Shown: positions 11,111 to 24,800 of the stretch, piece by piece | How the letters are laid out: each line of letters starts with the position of its first letter | Numbering within the stretch: position 1 is the stretch's first letter | Assembly (NCBI GenBank): GCA_015680685.1 | Contig: MNCI01000996.1 | Span: 1,260-55,883 of the forward strand | Reading direction: 5' to 3' | Source: Gnetum montanum | Lineage: Eukaryota; Streptophyta; Gnetopsida; Gnetales; Gnetaceae | Length of the DNA: 54,624 bases | The notes under the pieces: model-generated | Database searches by the model: none | Told to the model about the DNA's origin: nothing | What the model saw: the letters and a program-made list of their open reading frames with translations, nothing else | Translations under genes and position numbers: made by a program

Positions 11111-11924
11111 TCCTCTTCTATGAGTTGTTGCAGCAAGTGCACTTCATTAAAGCCCTCTTTTGATTTGGATTGAACCTCCTTTTTCTTGAGGGGAGGGTTT
11201 CCTTCTGTGCTCAACTATTTGTTCTAATGCTAGTCCTTTCTTAAGATGAAAGTGGTCCCTAAGCTTTGTGTTTTAATTTTCAAAAACTTGAACAAAAATT
11301 GCTTATGCTTAAGCTAGGATAAATTCGTACAAGCTTTGTCCTAGGTTGCTATCTCAATCCTTTGTGCAATGTTGAATTTAAACTGAAACCCTAGCTTCAC
11401 AAACTGCCTAGAAATTTCATAAGCTTTTGTAATTGACAAAGCGAAATATTATGGGATTGTTTAGCCTTATTAGACAATGATTGCTTAAAAACATCCCCTA
11501 GAAGTTTCTTTGCTTAGGGCTCACTTTCACACATAGTGCAACAAATTTAGCGTAATATCTTCATGTGAGTAATTGATTTTTGAAAGTTGTGGGAATCGGG
11601 CAAAGAAGTAAATCCAATAATTCTAGCTTTGTTGCTATTTTGAGAAAGTAGTAGTAGTTGAACTTAAGTATTGAAGCTTCATCCATGCTACAACTCTTAT
11701 CAAGATTCGAATTTTAATCATAATTAGGGCTTGAGCTTTCTATTCATTTAATTCAAAGCCTTGATTTATTTTGAAATAGAGTACCTTTCTTTTATAGAGC
11801 TATATTAAGAGCCATTTGCAATATGTATACTAAGCCTCAAATAACTTAAGCCTTGCTCCATTAATGGCCAAAATGTGACAATACTGATGTAACTATGTTT
11901 GCATCAATGCGATCAACTTAATTA
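11111..11924. other. unassigned non-coding sequence
   Basis: AT-rich, without convincing reading frames, element ends or tandem repeats. Confidence 0.3.
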
Positions 11925-12010
11925 CTGTTCATTACATAGGTTTGATTCTAGTGGACAATGCTAAGTTGAATTGGACTATATATTTTGGGGTGTACCTATA
12001 TTACAATTAT
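11925..12010 (+). repeat. truncated SINE (3' part)
   Basis: 'ataggtttgattctagtgg' followed by 'ggactatatattttgg' and 'gtgtacctat' matches the B-box region and tail of the SINE at 12146-12260. The A-box part is missing. Confidence 0.55.
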
Positions 12011-12145
12011 TTCTTTGACCCTTGCCTTTCACTGTTGCCATGTTTAAATTAAATAGATTGATGTTGCAGTCATTTAACTTAGCTTTCTGTTTAAATCTAC
12101 GCTCTTACAAGTACTCAAGTTATCTTTTTACATTTTTGGTTTAAT

Positions 12146-12260
12146 AATGAGGTGTTAGCCTAGTGGTAAAATACTTAATTTGGAAGCTCAAGGTTATGGG
12201 TTTGATTTTGGTGAGCAAAGTTGAACTATATATCTGGAAGTGTACCTATGTTTTACTTAT
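12146..12260 (+). repeat. tRNA-derived SINE
   Basis: An A-box-like TAGCCTAGTGG (12156-12166) and a B-box-like GGTTATGGGTTTGATTT (12192-12208) are spaced as in RNA polymerase III promoters of plant SINEs. The unrelated tail 'gtgtacctat' is shared with the truncated copy at 11925. The B box is decayed. Confidence 0.7.
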
Positions 12261-12641
12261 TTTGGATTCCAACACCCCATTTTTACATTGTTAGTTTATC
12301 ATTAAAAACATGTAGGTACTTTTCTAATTTTTTTAGAAATTTAGATGTACAACTAATTTGCTTAAGAAGATAGATAATCGTTTTTTAAAAGATGGCTTAC
12401 TGCTATTTAAGTGAAAAACATCAAATAACCCTCCTTCCGTTTAAAATAGTACCAAACATTTCCAACTTCCAGTGGAAGGCAAACCAAAATTTGTCTGTCA
12501 TGGTTGATCCTACTAACAAGAAAATGATGGACTTTTCAAAGTTAGGAAATGCTTAAATTGTTTAGCTTCAACAGGTCAAGTTTTGTTGCATGCGTTACGG
12601 AAATCCTAGTCTAAACCTATACGACGGATCCTGTAGGTACC

Positions 12642-12649
12642 TATATATT
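12642..12649 (+). promoter_or_regulatory. candidate TATA box of CBP80
   Basis: TATATATT lies 164 bp upstream of the CBP80 start codon. That would place a transcription start near 12675 and give a leader of about 140 nt. No experimental start is available, and other AT-rich words occur upstream. Confidence 0.3.
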
Positions 12650-12677
12650 CATGCGTGGGAGAGGGAACGGGCAGTTA

Positions 12678-12683
12678 ATGTAA
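12678..12683 (+). promoter_or_regulatory. start-stop mini-uORF (ATGTAA) in the putative leader
   Basis: ATG followed directly by TAA, 129 nt upstream of the CBP80 start. Such start-stop elements can stall ribosomes; AUGUAA is known from boron-responsive plant leaders. Whether it is in the mRNA depends on the true transcription start. The same bases also read as a possible 5' splice donor (AT|GTAAGG). Confidence 0.3.
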
Positions 12684-12812
12684 GGGCATTTGAATTCTGG
12701 AGATCAAAATCTTATACTTCTGCACAGCAGGAAGAACCGAGGTTAGGAGTTGAACGCCGCTGCTGTAAAAGATTATCCATTTCTGACTTCTGTGCATATT
12801 TTGCGAAGAAGC

Positions 12813-12896
12813 ATGAGCAGCTGGACTGATTTGCTGATTAGACTAGGAGAAAAGTGCGTCGAATATGGTCCCAACACTGATATTTCTACGCAAATT
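12813..12896 (+). CDS. CBP80: CBP80 exon 1 (residues 1-28)
   Basis: Starts at the ATG of MSSWTDLLIRLGEKCVEYGP and ends before GTAAGT, phase 0. An ATG at 12590 in another frame overlaps this start but lies upstream of the candidate TATA box. Confidence 0.92.
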
Positions 12897-15800
12897 GTAA
12901 GTATGCATAGCTATGTTACTCGCATACTCTTCGCTCCGTATCATGGAATGGCATTAGCGCCATTAACCTCCTAAACCCTACCAGTCCATCTAAATATTTA
13001 TATTTATGTTCTCACACGTTTGTCATTATGTCTTTGCGAGTGCAAAAAGTCTATTTGGAACTCGATTAGTAGTCAATACAACATTCTTTTTCAGAGAAGA
13101 GAAATCATAGTTCGTTTGGCAGTTAACATATTATTCTTTTATTGAGAAAAGAAAGTCATAGAGCCGCTTTCTTGCCTGAAATGTAAGAGACCTTGCAAGA
13201 CATAAAGCTTATCCTTGTTCCCTTTACCTTGCAAGGCAGTCATGCAAAGACTTGTAATGTTGGAAAAGTATCGCCCGTCCTGTTACCTACTCTGTTTTAT
13301 TTCAAAGCCGGCCATGTAAAGACAGTCGTTATAGCGCTCCATTCAGCTACCTGGAAGATTGTTTGTAGGTAATTTTTTTGCTTCTAGCCGGATTTGGAGG
13401 CGCATTGGACTGGAAGCAAGTAATAATATTCAAAGCTCAGTAAAAAATGGGGACTTATAGTTTGCATCTCGTTAACATCCTTACAGAGTGTGAAATACGA
13501 TCTTCCTCACTTTATAATTGAATTAGCTTCTTTATTGTTGTACATCTGAATAAGTTGATTCTGGCATTCCCAAATTTTTGGTTTCCATAAATATCCACTC
13601 AATGCAATTACGCATTTTTTAAAGAAATTTTTAGAAGTAATCAATTATTACCTAGAACTATTTTTGCTTTTATTTTTAGTTTGCAGGGAGATACGGTATA
13701 GGTATGTGGTTTCATATGATGTCTTTGTTATGTGAAATGGAGGAAACCATAGACTAGGAGTTAATAATAACGAAGTTAGTGGCATCATTTTGTATATGAT
13801 GTTTCTTGAGGTATCTAATGCTACATTGCACACCATTAATTTCATGTGCATCTCCATCCATCAAACGTAGAGAAAATGTTTGTGTATGAATCATTTAGAA
13901 AGAGTGTAACTGAAACTGAAGTGTTCTTACAGCCAGTAATGTGGACAGAAACAGAAACTCAGAACATATGCACAAAAATCTTGAATGTAAAATGTAAATA
14001 ACAGAGGTTGGTGGAATTGCAACTAGAACTTGTATTTACTTAAGGAAGAGAGACGAGGAGGAGGAGAAGAAGACACCTGAATTATAAGATGTTATTATGA
14101 AAGCCTGAGCAGTAGGATGAGTATATGTTGAGAAAAGGAAATGTTGATAATATCTTAAGAATGATGCATGTTAAACATTGTTTTAAGTAATAGAAACAAA
14201 AATTGAATTTATGGGTGAAATAAGACGTTGTATTTTGGAGATTCAAGCCTCAGTGAGATGGGATATCTGAGGACGATGATTTGGATATCCAAGGAGTCAG
14301 AGTGAGGGAGATGAACTCGAATTCATGCAACAATTTTTTTATTGTAAAATAAAAAAAACATTTGTATATGTGACATACTTGTTTACCAATTATTACACAT
14401 CCTGAATACAAAATCTGAGAGTCACAATATTGACGTTTGCTGGATAGGTAGTTTAAAACATTTCTTGAAGAAGATCATTTTCAAAAAAGCTACGATCAAA
14501 TGATCTTATATTTGATTTGAATCATCATTTCTAGAATGGATATTGCAAACGGCAATTTGTTATGTAATCATAAATTAAAAAGCAGAAAGCTATGTTATAT
14601 TGTACCAAACATTATATTGGCCTAAAGGATGGTACTACAGCCTTAAAAGGTTTGACAGGTTTAATTCTACAAGTGAATTTATTATCATTGTGACAGCAGT
14701 TGACAATGTTTCATAAGATTGATGGCCAGTTGACAACCTTTTTCTTCTACACTGAACATTTTTTTGTTCAACTGATGAAGTTGGACAAATGGAGCCAAAA
14801 AATTTTAGTGGTAATTGTGTTGGTATATTAAGATGAAAAAGAACGTTTAGAATGTGGAAGATGCAGAGATAGATATCAAATCCCAGTTCTGAAACATTAA
14901 AGGCAGTAGACGGCTTGCTCTTTATGAAAGACATTTAGTAATTGTATGGACTTGCTAGTGCTTTTGAATGCCTTTTATAGAGTGTTAATATTCAGTATCT
15001 CTTCTTTGTTTTATAATCATGATATTCTTTTTGCAATGAATATTCTGATGGGCATCCTATCATTTTGTGAAGATTTTCATTAATGGTTTTTATGACAAAA
15101 TCTTGGAAATTAGCTATGTTTGGCATTCTGTTGTCATGCACAATATCCTTTTCTCCATCATCTTGTTAGTTGGAGATAGCCTATTTGTTAATATTTGGCA
15201 AAAGTTTTGTGGGTGTTGCCGAGTCAACACCAACATAAATATGCATATTTATTATGCTTCATTTGCCACTTGTGGAATACAAACATAGTCTATTAGCGAG
15301 AAGGCACACAAAGGTCAAAGTGTAACCAAGTAAACTTGTTATATTGACTATATACTAGGAAGTCCATATTCCTAGAAAATTTAATAAAATGAAAGCACAA
15401 AGGAAAGGATGTTGATTTAATAAATCAAATTAATAAATGCAATATAAAGTGAAAAATTCCAAATTGATAGAAATATTTATTAATGAAAGGCACTTGGTTA
15501 GAGCATGTGACTTGTGGTCTGCAAGTCACATGTTTGATTCTAAAGGGTATACTAAGACACGTGCTACCTTTCAGGGACTATGGCATTAGGTAGACTTCCA
15601 GCCATTGTAAATCATCATTAAATCCTTTACCTACCTTAATGGTCATCCCATCATAGATGGGATAAAAGCACTAAGATGATGATTTATTCATGAAAGGATG
15701 ACAACTCTGTATGGACCAACATAAAAGGGGTTTTGGCAAGAAAGGCAAACACAAACAATCAATCTAATGGGTCAAATGAATCTTGTACAGGGTAATAAAA

Positions 15801-18800
15801 AAAATGTTTTGGACAACAAAAAGGTTTCAGTTTCAGTGGTTAAACTTGGAACTTATGCTTAATGCTGAAGCTCTTTGCATAATCCAATTCACATGCATGT
15901 GAAATGTGAGTTTGGAATTCCAATTCACATTTTCTGTGCCATGGTGAAATGTTTGCACCCAGGAATATTGATTGTAATTTTAGACTTTTAATATCAATGA
16001 TTCCTGTCCATTGCCAGTTGTTAAAAAAATTTTGAAGCTGTACTTTGTATAGTGAAAAATTCCCAATTTTGGGCATGTATGCTACCGCTTTTAAATTTTA
16101 CATGATTCCAGTTTTGACGATTCTAGTGATTTAGCATTTTAAACAGGAAAGATGTGGACCATTCTATATCATCCAGATTTGGAAGTAATGAAGTATGGAT
16201 CCAAAACACAGTTAGCTGAGTAACAAAATATAGTTTTTTCTTGTCTTTGAAGAATATGGAAATAATTTTAGTTTTTTGTATTTAGCAATTAAATATTTTT
16301 AATGGGTATGTGAGATTTCTTGAGGATAGATTACTCAGTCTAGCACAGATAAATACATTCTGAAAAATACCCTTTCTAATTGTGTAACAACCTTCAATTA
16401 TAAATTGACTGCTGAAGGTTGTGTAAGTCTAGATTTGATAATTGCTTATTTCCTTTTCAAAATACAAACTGATTTCAAATTGGAAGATTAATCTAAACAA
16501 GATTTGAAACTAATATGCTTTCATATTGTAAGAAACATAAATTTTCAGAAGTATAAACTGTTTTTTTAATTTGTACTTACTATTGTACTAATGCATTTAT
16601 GAATCTTGAGGAAATGTGCCATGGAAGTATACTGCGTGAGCTGGATCACAGTGAGGATAATATATTAGAGGTAAGAATGATGTAGTGGATACACTTATTA
16701 TATATTTCTGAAGATATTTAGCTGTCATTCTAACTGTTATTATGGTGTATTTTGTTGTAGCTGCTTCTCCAATGTTTTGAGGAGCTTCCCCACAAGAGCC
16801 CCTATTATGCTACATTGGTAAGATGACATGGAGATTGTGCATATGAAATCCTTATGACTTGTAATTTCAAGGATTGTTAATGAATTCCCGAATTTAAATT
16901 TCCCTCTCTTTATAACTCTGATTCCATGTTTGTCTTAAAATTCACAATATGTTCTTCACTTCTGAAAACTGTCAGAAATTAGGTATTCTGATATTAAATA
17001 TTAAGTCATTTCAAATTTATTTCTAGCTGCTTATTGTTTATGGGAAAATGAACAAAAAGCAAAAACTGAAAAATGGTACTCTTTTTTTATTGTGCATTCC
17101 ATTGTCAATATGTAATAAAATTTATTTGGAAATGATGTTTTAAGCATTTGCCTTACACAATCTGGCTTTTAACTTATAAGTATAGTTTTTTGTATCTGTC
17201 CAAATATAGCATGGTTTAATATAGCTAAGTCTGTATGGTTTTAAGTTTTAACAGTTAAAGGTGTTCTCATTTGTTGATAATTTGATATTCCCTTGGGTGA
17301 CTTTTAAAGAGATTAAGTTATTGCTATTGAAAAATTTTATGTCTTCTTCAGGTTGGCTTATTGAATCTAGATAATGAGGATTTTGCTAAGAAGGTTGTTT
17401 GTCAGATCCATGAAAAGTTACAGGTGATGTTTCTTTTTTTCTGGCTTTGATTATTTTGCTTTATTGCAGCAATATGCAAGTTTATTGTTTAAATTAGAAA
17501 AATGGGAAATTTGAATACCAACAACAATATATGTTTGGTTTTGTATATCGTGGTACATTTTTGATTTAACACAATGAAGTGTCTTATTGGCAAATGCTTA
17601 TGAGCATTAAGTCTCAATGCTGTAGAAACCACAGGAGATGTGTAGGAATTTTAATTTAATTTTTCTTTTTAATAATTAGTCTTGATCCTTCTAATAATTT
17701 AGATCTAAAACTTTTCCCAGAATTTTAATTTCTGGTCTATCCAATAATTTTTTGTCTGCGAAACATGTATTCTTTCATTTGACTCTTGTCTTTATTGATT
17801 TTGTGTTTCCCACAATTTTGCTTCATTTGTGCCTCTTAGGATTTTATTTTTTAAGTAATCCTTTGATTTTGCCATCATTCCATTTGTCTTTGAATAATGT
17901 GTAATTTATTTGCCCGAATTTTATGTTTCACCATCTTTTTCATATCTCATCCGTCCTTCCATTCTTAGTCTTTGAGATTATTTCATAATGCATATCCATG
18001 ACGGCATCCCAACTGTATCCATATCCTTTGCTTGCTTGAATTTGTGCGGTAGGCTTTATCTTTAGATTTTCATTGTTTAATTGTATCATTATATGCTGTC
18101 TACTCTTTTATATTTAGTACTGATCCCTAGGTCTGTTCCATGTGATACCTTCTATATGTTCAAATCCAGTATTTCCTCATCTAACAAGATAATTGATTAA
18201 TTGGGATTATTTGATTTTTGTCCATGGCAATCCGTTTTATGATTGAAATATCAATGTTTTCGTTATTGCTGGTTGGTGCTATGCAGAATGCATTGGAGAA
18301 TGAGCAATGCGACAAAATTCGGATACTAATCCGTCTTCTCACTGTACTGGTAATAACTGACAAATATTACAATACTGTTTGCTTTTCTTTTCAACTTGTA
18401 TCGTTAAATATCCATGATTCACTTGACTGATTAGATTTTCCTTTATCCTTGGAACTTTTATTTTTATTTTTATGTTAGCTATCTTTTGGTTTTTCTTTTC
18501 CTTTTCAGCAAGCATGTTAAATTCCAATAATTGATCTTCAAATGTATGGTTTTGAGAATTCTATCAGCATTTCTAATTGTGTATATTTGGAATTGAAAAC
18601 TGTTTGTAATATTTTTAATGAGGTCAGATAACTGGATTGGTAGTGAGAATTATGTTACCACTTTTTGTTATAATTTTGGAAAGCAAAAAATTAAGAATGA
18701 AAAAAAATGCATTTGTTTGGATTAGTTTCCTGGTATGCCGTATCTCTAGAAGCACCTTATTTGATGATATGGATTCAAGGTTTTATAGGCTAGAAACATC

Positions 18801-21800
18801 TACCTTTGTATTTATTTTTTATTTTTGGCAAGACATAAAAGAGCTTAGGAAGTTATCAAGATGTCCAAGTCCATTTTCATGTTGCAGACCTCAAGGCTTT
18901 AGGAAATAGAAATGCATATGGTGACATGGAAAATATCAAGAAACCTTCTATTATAATCGGGTTTTGTTTTCAAATTAGTTCTTGAGCATGACGTTTAAAT
19001 GGATCTTAATTTCTGTAGATTTACCTTATTGAAGAACATCTTTTTGTAAATATGAAGCTAAAATTGACATGTCATGTTTTAACACAGCATCTTTTCATTT
19101 AAAGTTTAGATCTGAACTTCTTTTGGATTCTCTGACAGCATATACATTTTTGTTTTTGTCCTGAGCATAGATGTGCAGCAGCGTTATTCATCCTGGTTAT
19201 TTGATTGAAGTGTTTGAAACACTTCTATCATCAGCAGCTACTACAGTAGACGATGACACAGGAAATCCATCTTGGCAAGCACGCGCTGATTTCTACATAT
19301 TCTGCATATTGGCATCCCTTCCTTGGGGAGGGCTAGAATTATATGAGGTATGTTACCATGGAATTTTTAATATTGTTTGTGTTCTAGCTTATAATATAAT
19401 ATTGTTTATTACTAAGAAAGCGGCCTTATAGAATTAAGAATGATTAGGAACTATTGTAGGAATGTAGGGAAATATTTTATTACATGTTTGAAGACCCTAG
19501 GGATTCTTTGGACTGATTTCAGTCACTGTCAGGTCACTTTGGATGTTGAATCAGGATGGATTATTAACTAAAGGTCTGGAATTGATGCCAGCTCATCTAT
19601 TGCTGTGGCTCTTTATTTCGTGGTCACACCTTGATAGTATGACAAGGCTTATGTTAGAGTATACACCTAAGTTAAGGTACAATCATTAGTTTCTTAACTT
19701 AATTTAACAATAATTACGAGAGGTCACAATGATTCTCCAAGAGTTATAACTCCTTACAAAGGATAAGAGAATGTAAGTGCCTACTTCGTAACAGATGATA
19801 AGATAAGAGATACTAATACTGAAGGCATGGAAGAAGAGAAATGAAGAATAAAAATTAAGTATGTGTGACCCCATTGAGATAAGGAAGTGACATTGGAACA
19901 ACAGCCACAACAATGTTCATAAATTAAAAGAGTTTATGAACCACAATGATTGTGATTCGTAAAATTACAAAGGAGAAATGTTCATGCTACAAGAGTAACA
20001 GAAGCATGAAGCAATGCAAGAAGACATTACAAAACATAGAGTTCATAATAGGGCAGCACAATGAACAGGATCAAGAAGTGATTCAAAGATTCAAAGTTAA
20101 GAAGCAAGGGGTTTAAAATGTGACTCGAAGTTAAGAAGCAAGTCTTGCAGGAGACAAGAGTAATCCCCGTAGCACAAGATCTAGTTTTCTAAAGAGGAAG
20201 AGTAGGTTCAAGTTGTGCTATACGTAGCTTGGTTCAATTTCTCAAGCTTCTTAAATAAGAAGAGAAGGCCATCCGGAAGGTTATGATGGTTAAGAAAAGG
20301 AAACGACTGATGAAAAAGTATTTCATAAAGCCTAGTTAAGCTAAGTTAGAAGTAGCTTAGTAAAGTTAAGGAAGAAGTTAAGTTGAAGAAGACTTAATGA
20401 AGTAAAGACTTTAGACGACAACAAGTCTAGGTACAAAAATTTGTAATATAATAAGTTACGAACAATAGTTGTAAGTGTATTATTAACTTACAATGAAGGA
20501 GTAGATACACTTGAGAAGAAGATCCATAACTAGAGGAAGAGCAACATTACTGAAGCACAAGAAGTTCTTCTGAACTTAGCATAAGCAGACTTTGAGATGC
20601 CCAAAGATGATGGTTGCAAATTACCAAAATCAGGAACAAGTTCTAAGTGATGGAATCAGTATAACATAACTCTGCTCATTATAAGAGGATTTATAAGCAG
20701 CAATCCAGTAAGACTTATGATACTCACAATAGCAAAGAATTATGAAGAGCAGTTGTCATTATGAAGAGAGCTATGATCTTACAATTCTACAATATCTTCC
20801 TACATATCACATCCTGGAGAATTCTGAAGATAACATGAAGAATATTATGAATGATGTTATTATCAATTGCAAAAAGTGTATCTCCATGTAAAAGATCCTA
20901 AGGCAATAATGTTGTGTTATGAAGGTAATGAAAAGTCAACAAAGAAACATCTCAAAACATATATCCGTGGAATACTTATGTCATAAAGGTTTAGGTCATT
21001 AACAATATTAGTAATTGCATGTCAGTGATATTAGTCATCACTGTTAGTTTCCAGTTAAGATCTGTGTGTAAACAATTACATTTAAGGAACTTGTTTACGG
21101 GTCATTGGAATAACTAGGCATTTTGTTATGTTGACTTTTTCATATTGCAACTAGTAGCTTTGTCAATCTTGAGAACACTTCTTATTCTTTTCTTCCAGTT
21201 ATAGAATTTACTCACATTTGGGTTGGACCTAAGTCACCATATTATAAGATCCCAAGCAATATGCTTTAGGCCAATGTTTCAAATTTCCAATTCCCTGTGC
21301 TTCTTAGACTGTTTTTCTATGAATAGTTTTGGTTTTACTAACTACTTGATTCTGCATGTCTTTAGCACTTTTATTTTATTTTAGTTATATTTAATTTAGA
21401 ACTCATATATTTGTAATGACTATAGCGTGTGCAAGATGAACTCGAACGGGTAATGGCTGGAATTGAAGCCTATTTGAGGATTAGAAGGCCTATATTGGAA
21501 ACTGCATTCTCACCTTTCGTCCTGACTATGAAAAAGCTTGATTCATCTGACAATCTGGTAGCTACTTGGTCTCCATTTCTGTTTGTTTTACTATATATGC
21601 CTTCTAAAGGTTTAATTTTGGAGAATTTGTATGTGATAAGATAAAAAAATCACTGGTTATATTTTTTTGTCTGCATAGTGTGCAGAGAGGAGATTAATAA
21701 CATTTGCACCGTTAATATATGAAATGTGTTCCTAACAATGCATTGTAGTAATCGATGACTAAAAGTTCAGGGAAAGGTCCTTTTTGGTAACCTTGGAAGT

Positions 21801-24800
21801 TGGCTTAGTGGCATTATAAATGAAAAAATACGAAAGAGTTGGTAACCAAAAACCTAAAAAATAGTTATGTTTTTTTTTACGATCCATTTAATTCAGACTT
21901 TCAAAAACAAACTCTTGAAATACATACAAAATTAAAAATATTAACAATAGATGAATGGAAAGGTGAACAGGAGTGGGGAGGGCTACTTACTACCGGAAGC
22001 AACTAGTTACCAGAATCACTGAACGGTACAAACATGGAATAAACATTGCACTTTATAATAAAAAGAAAACATAGTAACCAAGAAACATAATGAAAAACAT
22101 CACGCCATTGTCTCTGGTTGCCTTTGAACTAAATTGAACTGCAGTGAAACAACAGCACAATAAAATTGAATAACTGCAGTACATAAAATTGAATAGAATG
22201 CTTTTAAAAGTAGCAACTGACCAGAAACGGAAAAAAACATAGAAAAAATAGTAAACAACAAGTGATTACCTGCTTAAAAAATTGCAAGCTTCCCAGCAAT
22301 GCGCCAAATGGCAGCAGCAAAGAAAGGCAGTCTCTCAAATTTTATTTCAAATTTCATTCATAGTCCTTACAGCTTTGTTCCTTTATTCCTTTTCGGTCAA
22401 ATCATCATATCTGCCTGTTAATTTATTTATTTACAGCACAGCAGCAGCAACAGATCCAAGAATGAAGGAATCAATTCCATCAATCTTTCATTACAGCATA
22501 AGCTCCAATGTGCTCAATGAACGCATAAAATCTAGTCTCCTTTTCATCAGTATAACTCCTCCTCCTCCTCCAAGTAAATTTGTGAAGATAGGATTCAAAG
22601 AACTTTGAAGTGGTGCCAGATTTTGGTAAAAATTGTCACCACCCTGAAGGTGATTTCCTCTTTGTTTATATGCACATTCATGATTGGATCCTTCAAGTGT
22701 CTGGAGTGATTTACAATTTTGCATGTATAATTCAGCTACTGTAGGTATTCCAAATTGTATGCTTTTCACATATTGCTGTGGATTTCACTACTTGGCAAAC
22801 CCACTTGTAGATCAAATTAACTAAAGTTTTACTGCTTTTGTCTTGAATAACTTTAAGGTATAATTTATTTTTTGCAAGATTGTTCAATCCCTTCAAACAT
22901 TCTCTTTCTATTCGTTCTCTCCCCTTTGGGATACTTGCATTTGTCAGATTTTCTCTCATCAATTTCTACAATTTTGACAGGGCCTCCAATTTTTCCTGCA
23001 TTCTTAAATACTCCATCAGAGCATATATTTCTGCCGAAACTGTATCAATCTATGGTAATATGCTTTGAAACATTGGTATAAGCATAGTATTTCACTGTCA
23101 TCCACCATGACTAGTCAAATCAATTCCATAACGGATGTTGTGAAGAAAGCTGTTCATCGTTGAAGTGAATCCCCTTCTTGCACATTGTTTAATACGGTAT
23201 ATTTTGCCTACAAATTTAATTTTTTTTCCTTGATGAACCCTTTTCTTTCAGCATTGGAAAGCTACACTTTGGACAACTTTTTGCAGCATTAAACAAGCCA
23301 AGCTTTTTAGTAAATTTGACATAATCTTTGACTGATCTTGTTTTAGAGATGAAGAGCTCTATGGTCAGCTTCTTCCTTGGATTTACAGTTAGCTGAGCGT
23401 TTTCCTTATTGGCTTCATCATCATCTTCCATCTTAGTTGTCGTTTTCTTTTTCTGACTTCACTGAAAGTGCTTCTTCATCCTTTTCTATCACTGCTAAAA
23501 TGGCTGACAAATTACCATCACGCTGCTGAGCAGAGCACAAGTGCTTTGGTTGGCGAAATTGTCGGAGTGATTTTAACATTTGGGTTGGTTGCATTTTATT
23601 AATGTAACTTGCTTGAGTCGAAGGAAAAACGAATTGAAAACTTTTTTGATAACCGGTTGAACTGGCACTATATTATGGTACAACTGCTTGCTACCGGTAA
23701 TTACCTTCACCACGATTATTCACCCTTTCTTGGATGAACTAGTCAATATAAGTTGCATCAATATATCCACCAGCACCACAAAACATATCTACACCCAAGA
23801 ATTACAAATATTCTTGTCCTCTATATTGCAAATGTTGTTGTCCCTTGTAATTTGCTTGTTAAACAATCACAACATTAAATCAGAAGAATAGAATAACATT
23901 AGATGCAATAAGTTAAGTACAAGGCTTTAGTGAACTTTCTCAATTCATGAAATCACTTAAGAGAAAAGTATTACACAATAGAATTTTCCAACTCTATTAA
24001 AATGCCAAGCTACCAAGAAAGCCAAACATTAAATTCAGGACTACCCATTATATGAATTGTCCCACAGGCTTCAAATTTGTGAACTGTCAAGATAGCAGCA
24101 TACTGTATTGATCAAGTTCACTGAGTGATTACTCTATAGAAGAAAAACTTGCTAGATACACATTAGCAGCAGCATCAAACATTTTTATATCTTGTAGATA
24201 AAGAAATGATGTAGGAAATGTAGCTTGTTGACACAAGGATGCTTTGGTTGAGTTAGATTGTACAAGTGATCATCAGAATCTTTGCTGCTTGCTATTGAAG
24301 GTAATAGAAAAATTAGAACATCATCTTAGGAATGGAATAGAACATAGAGACAAATCACCAATACCGTATCCTGTTAATGATAGAATATAGAGACAGAGAA
24401 TCTTGTGCTTCCAGAGTGATGCTGAAAACTAATTTTGTAGAAACAGAAAACCAATTACAAGTTTATTATTTTTTTGTAGTTTGAGTTTATATGGCCTAAT
24501 ACAGAATGAATTTTTTTTTCTTTATTATTTTTTACCATGGCATAAGACGTTTTTGAGAAATCATCAAACGGCCTCCATTTAATGGCCATAAACTTGTAAA
24601 TCTATAAAAGTTGGGGAGAATGTCATTGTGCAACGAAGACTTTTCCCAGGATTTATAAAGGTGACATTTTGAAAAAATTCAAAAGCTGTAGAAGTCCCTG
24701 AAATTTCAACCACAGATAGTAATAATTCATTTGTAATGTTTCCAAATTCTGCCTGGATATTCTATTGCTTCATGATCAATCTACATTATTGAATCATTAA

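Noticed and set aside
12590-12829. 79-codon frame overlapping the CBP80 start as an alternative N-terminus
   Set aside because: It is in a different frame from exon 1, has no similarity to CBP80, and begins upstream of the candidate TATA box.
14635-14934. 99-codon minus-strand open frame in intron 1
   Set aside because: No family recognised, no neighbouring continuation, and typical of chance open frames in AT-rich DNA.
15489-15545. Possible tRNA gene
   Set aside because: A and B boxes are present, but the acceptor stem does not pair and the arms are incomplete. Treated as a SINE or tRNA pseudogene.
19652-20950. Possible solo LTR in intron 6
   Set aside because: It has an LTR-like start (TGTTAGAGTATA), but no matching CA end, primer site or target duplication was found. 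Kept only as an unassigned purine-rich insert.
22282-22608. 108-codon + strand open frame
   Set aside because: It overlaps the C-terminal part of the minus-strand transposase relic, whose motifs decide the strand.
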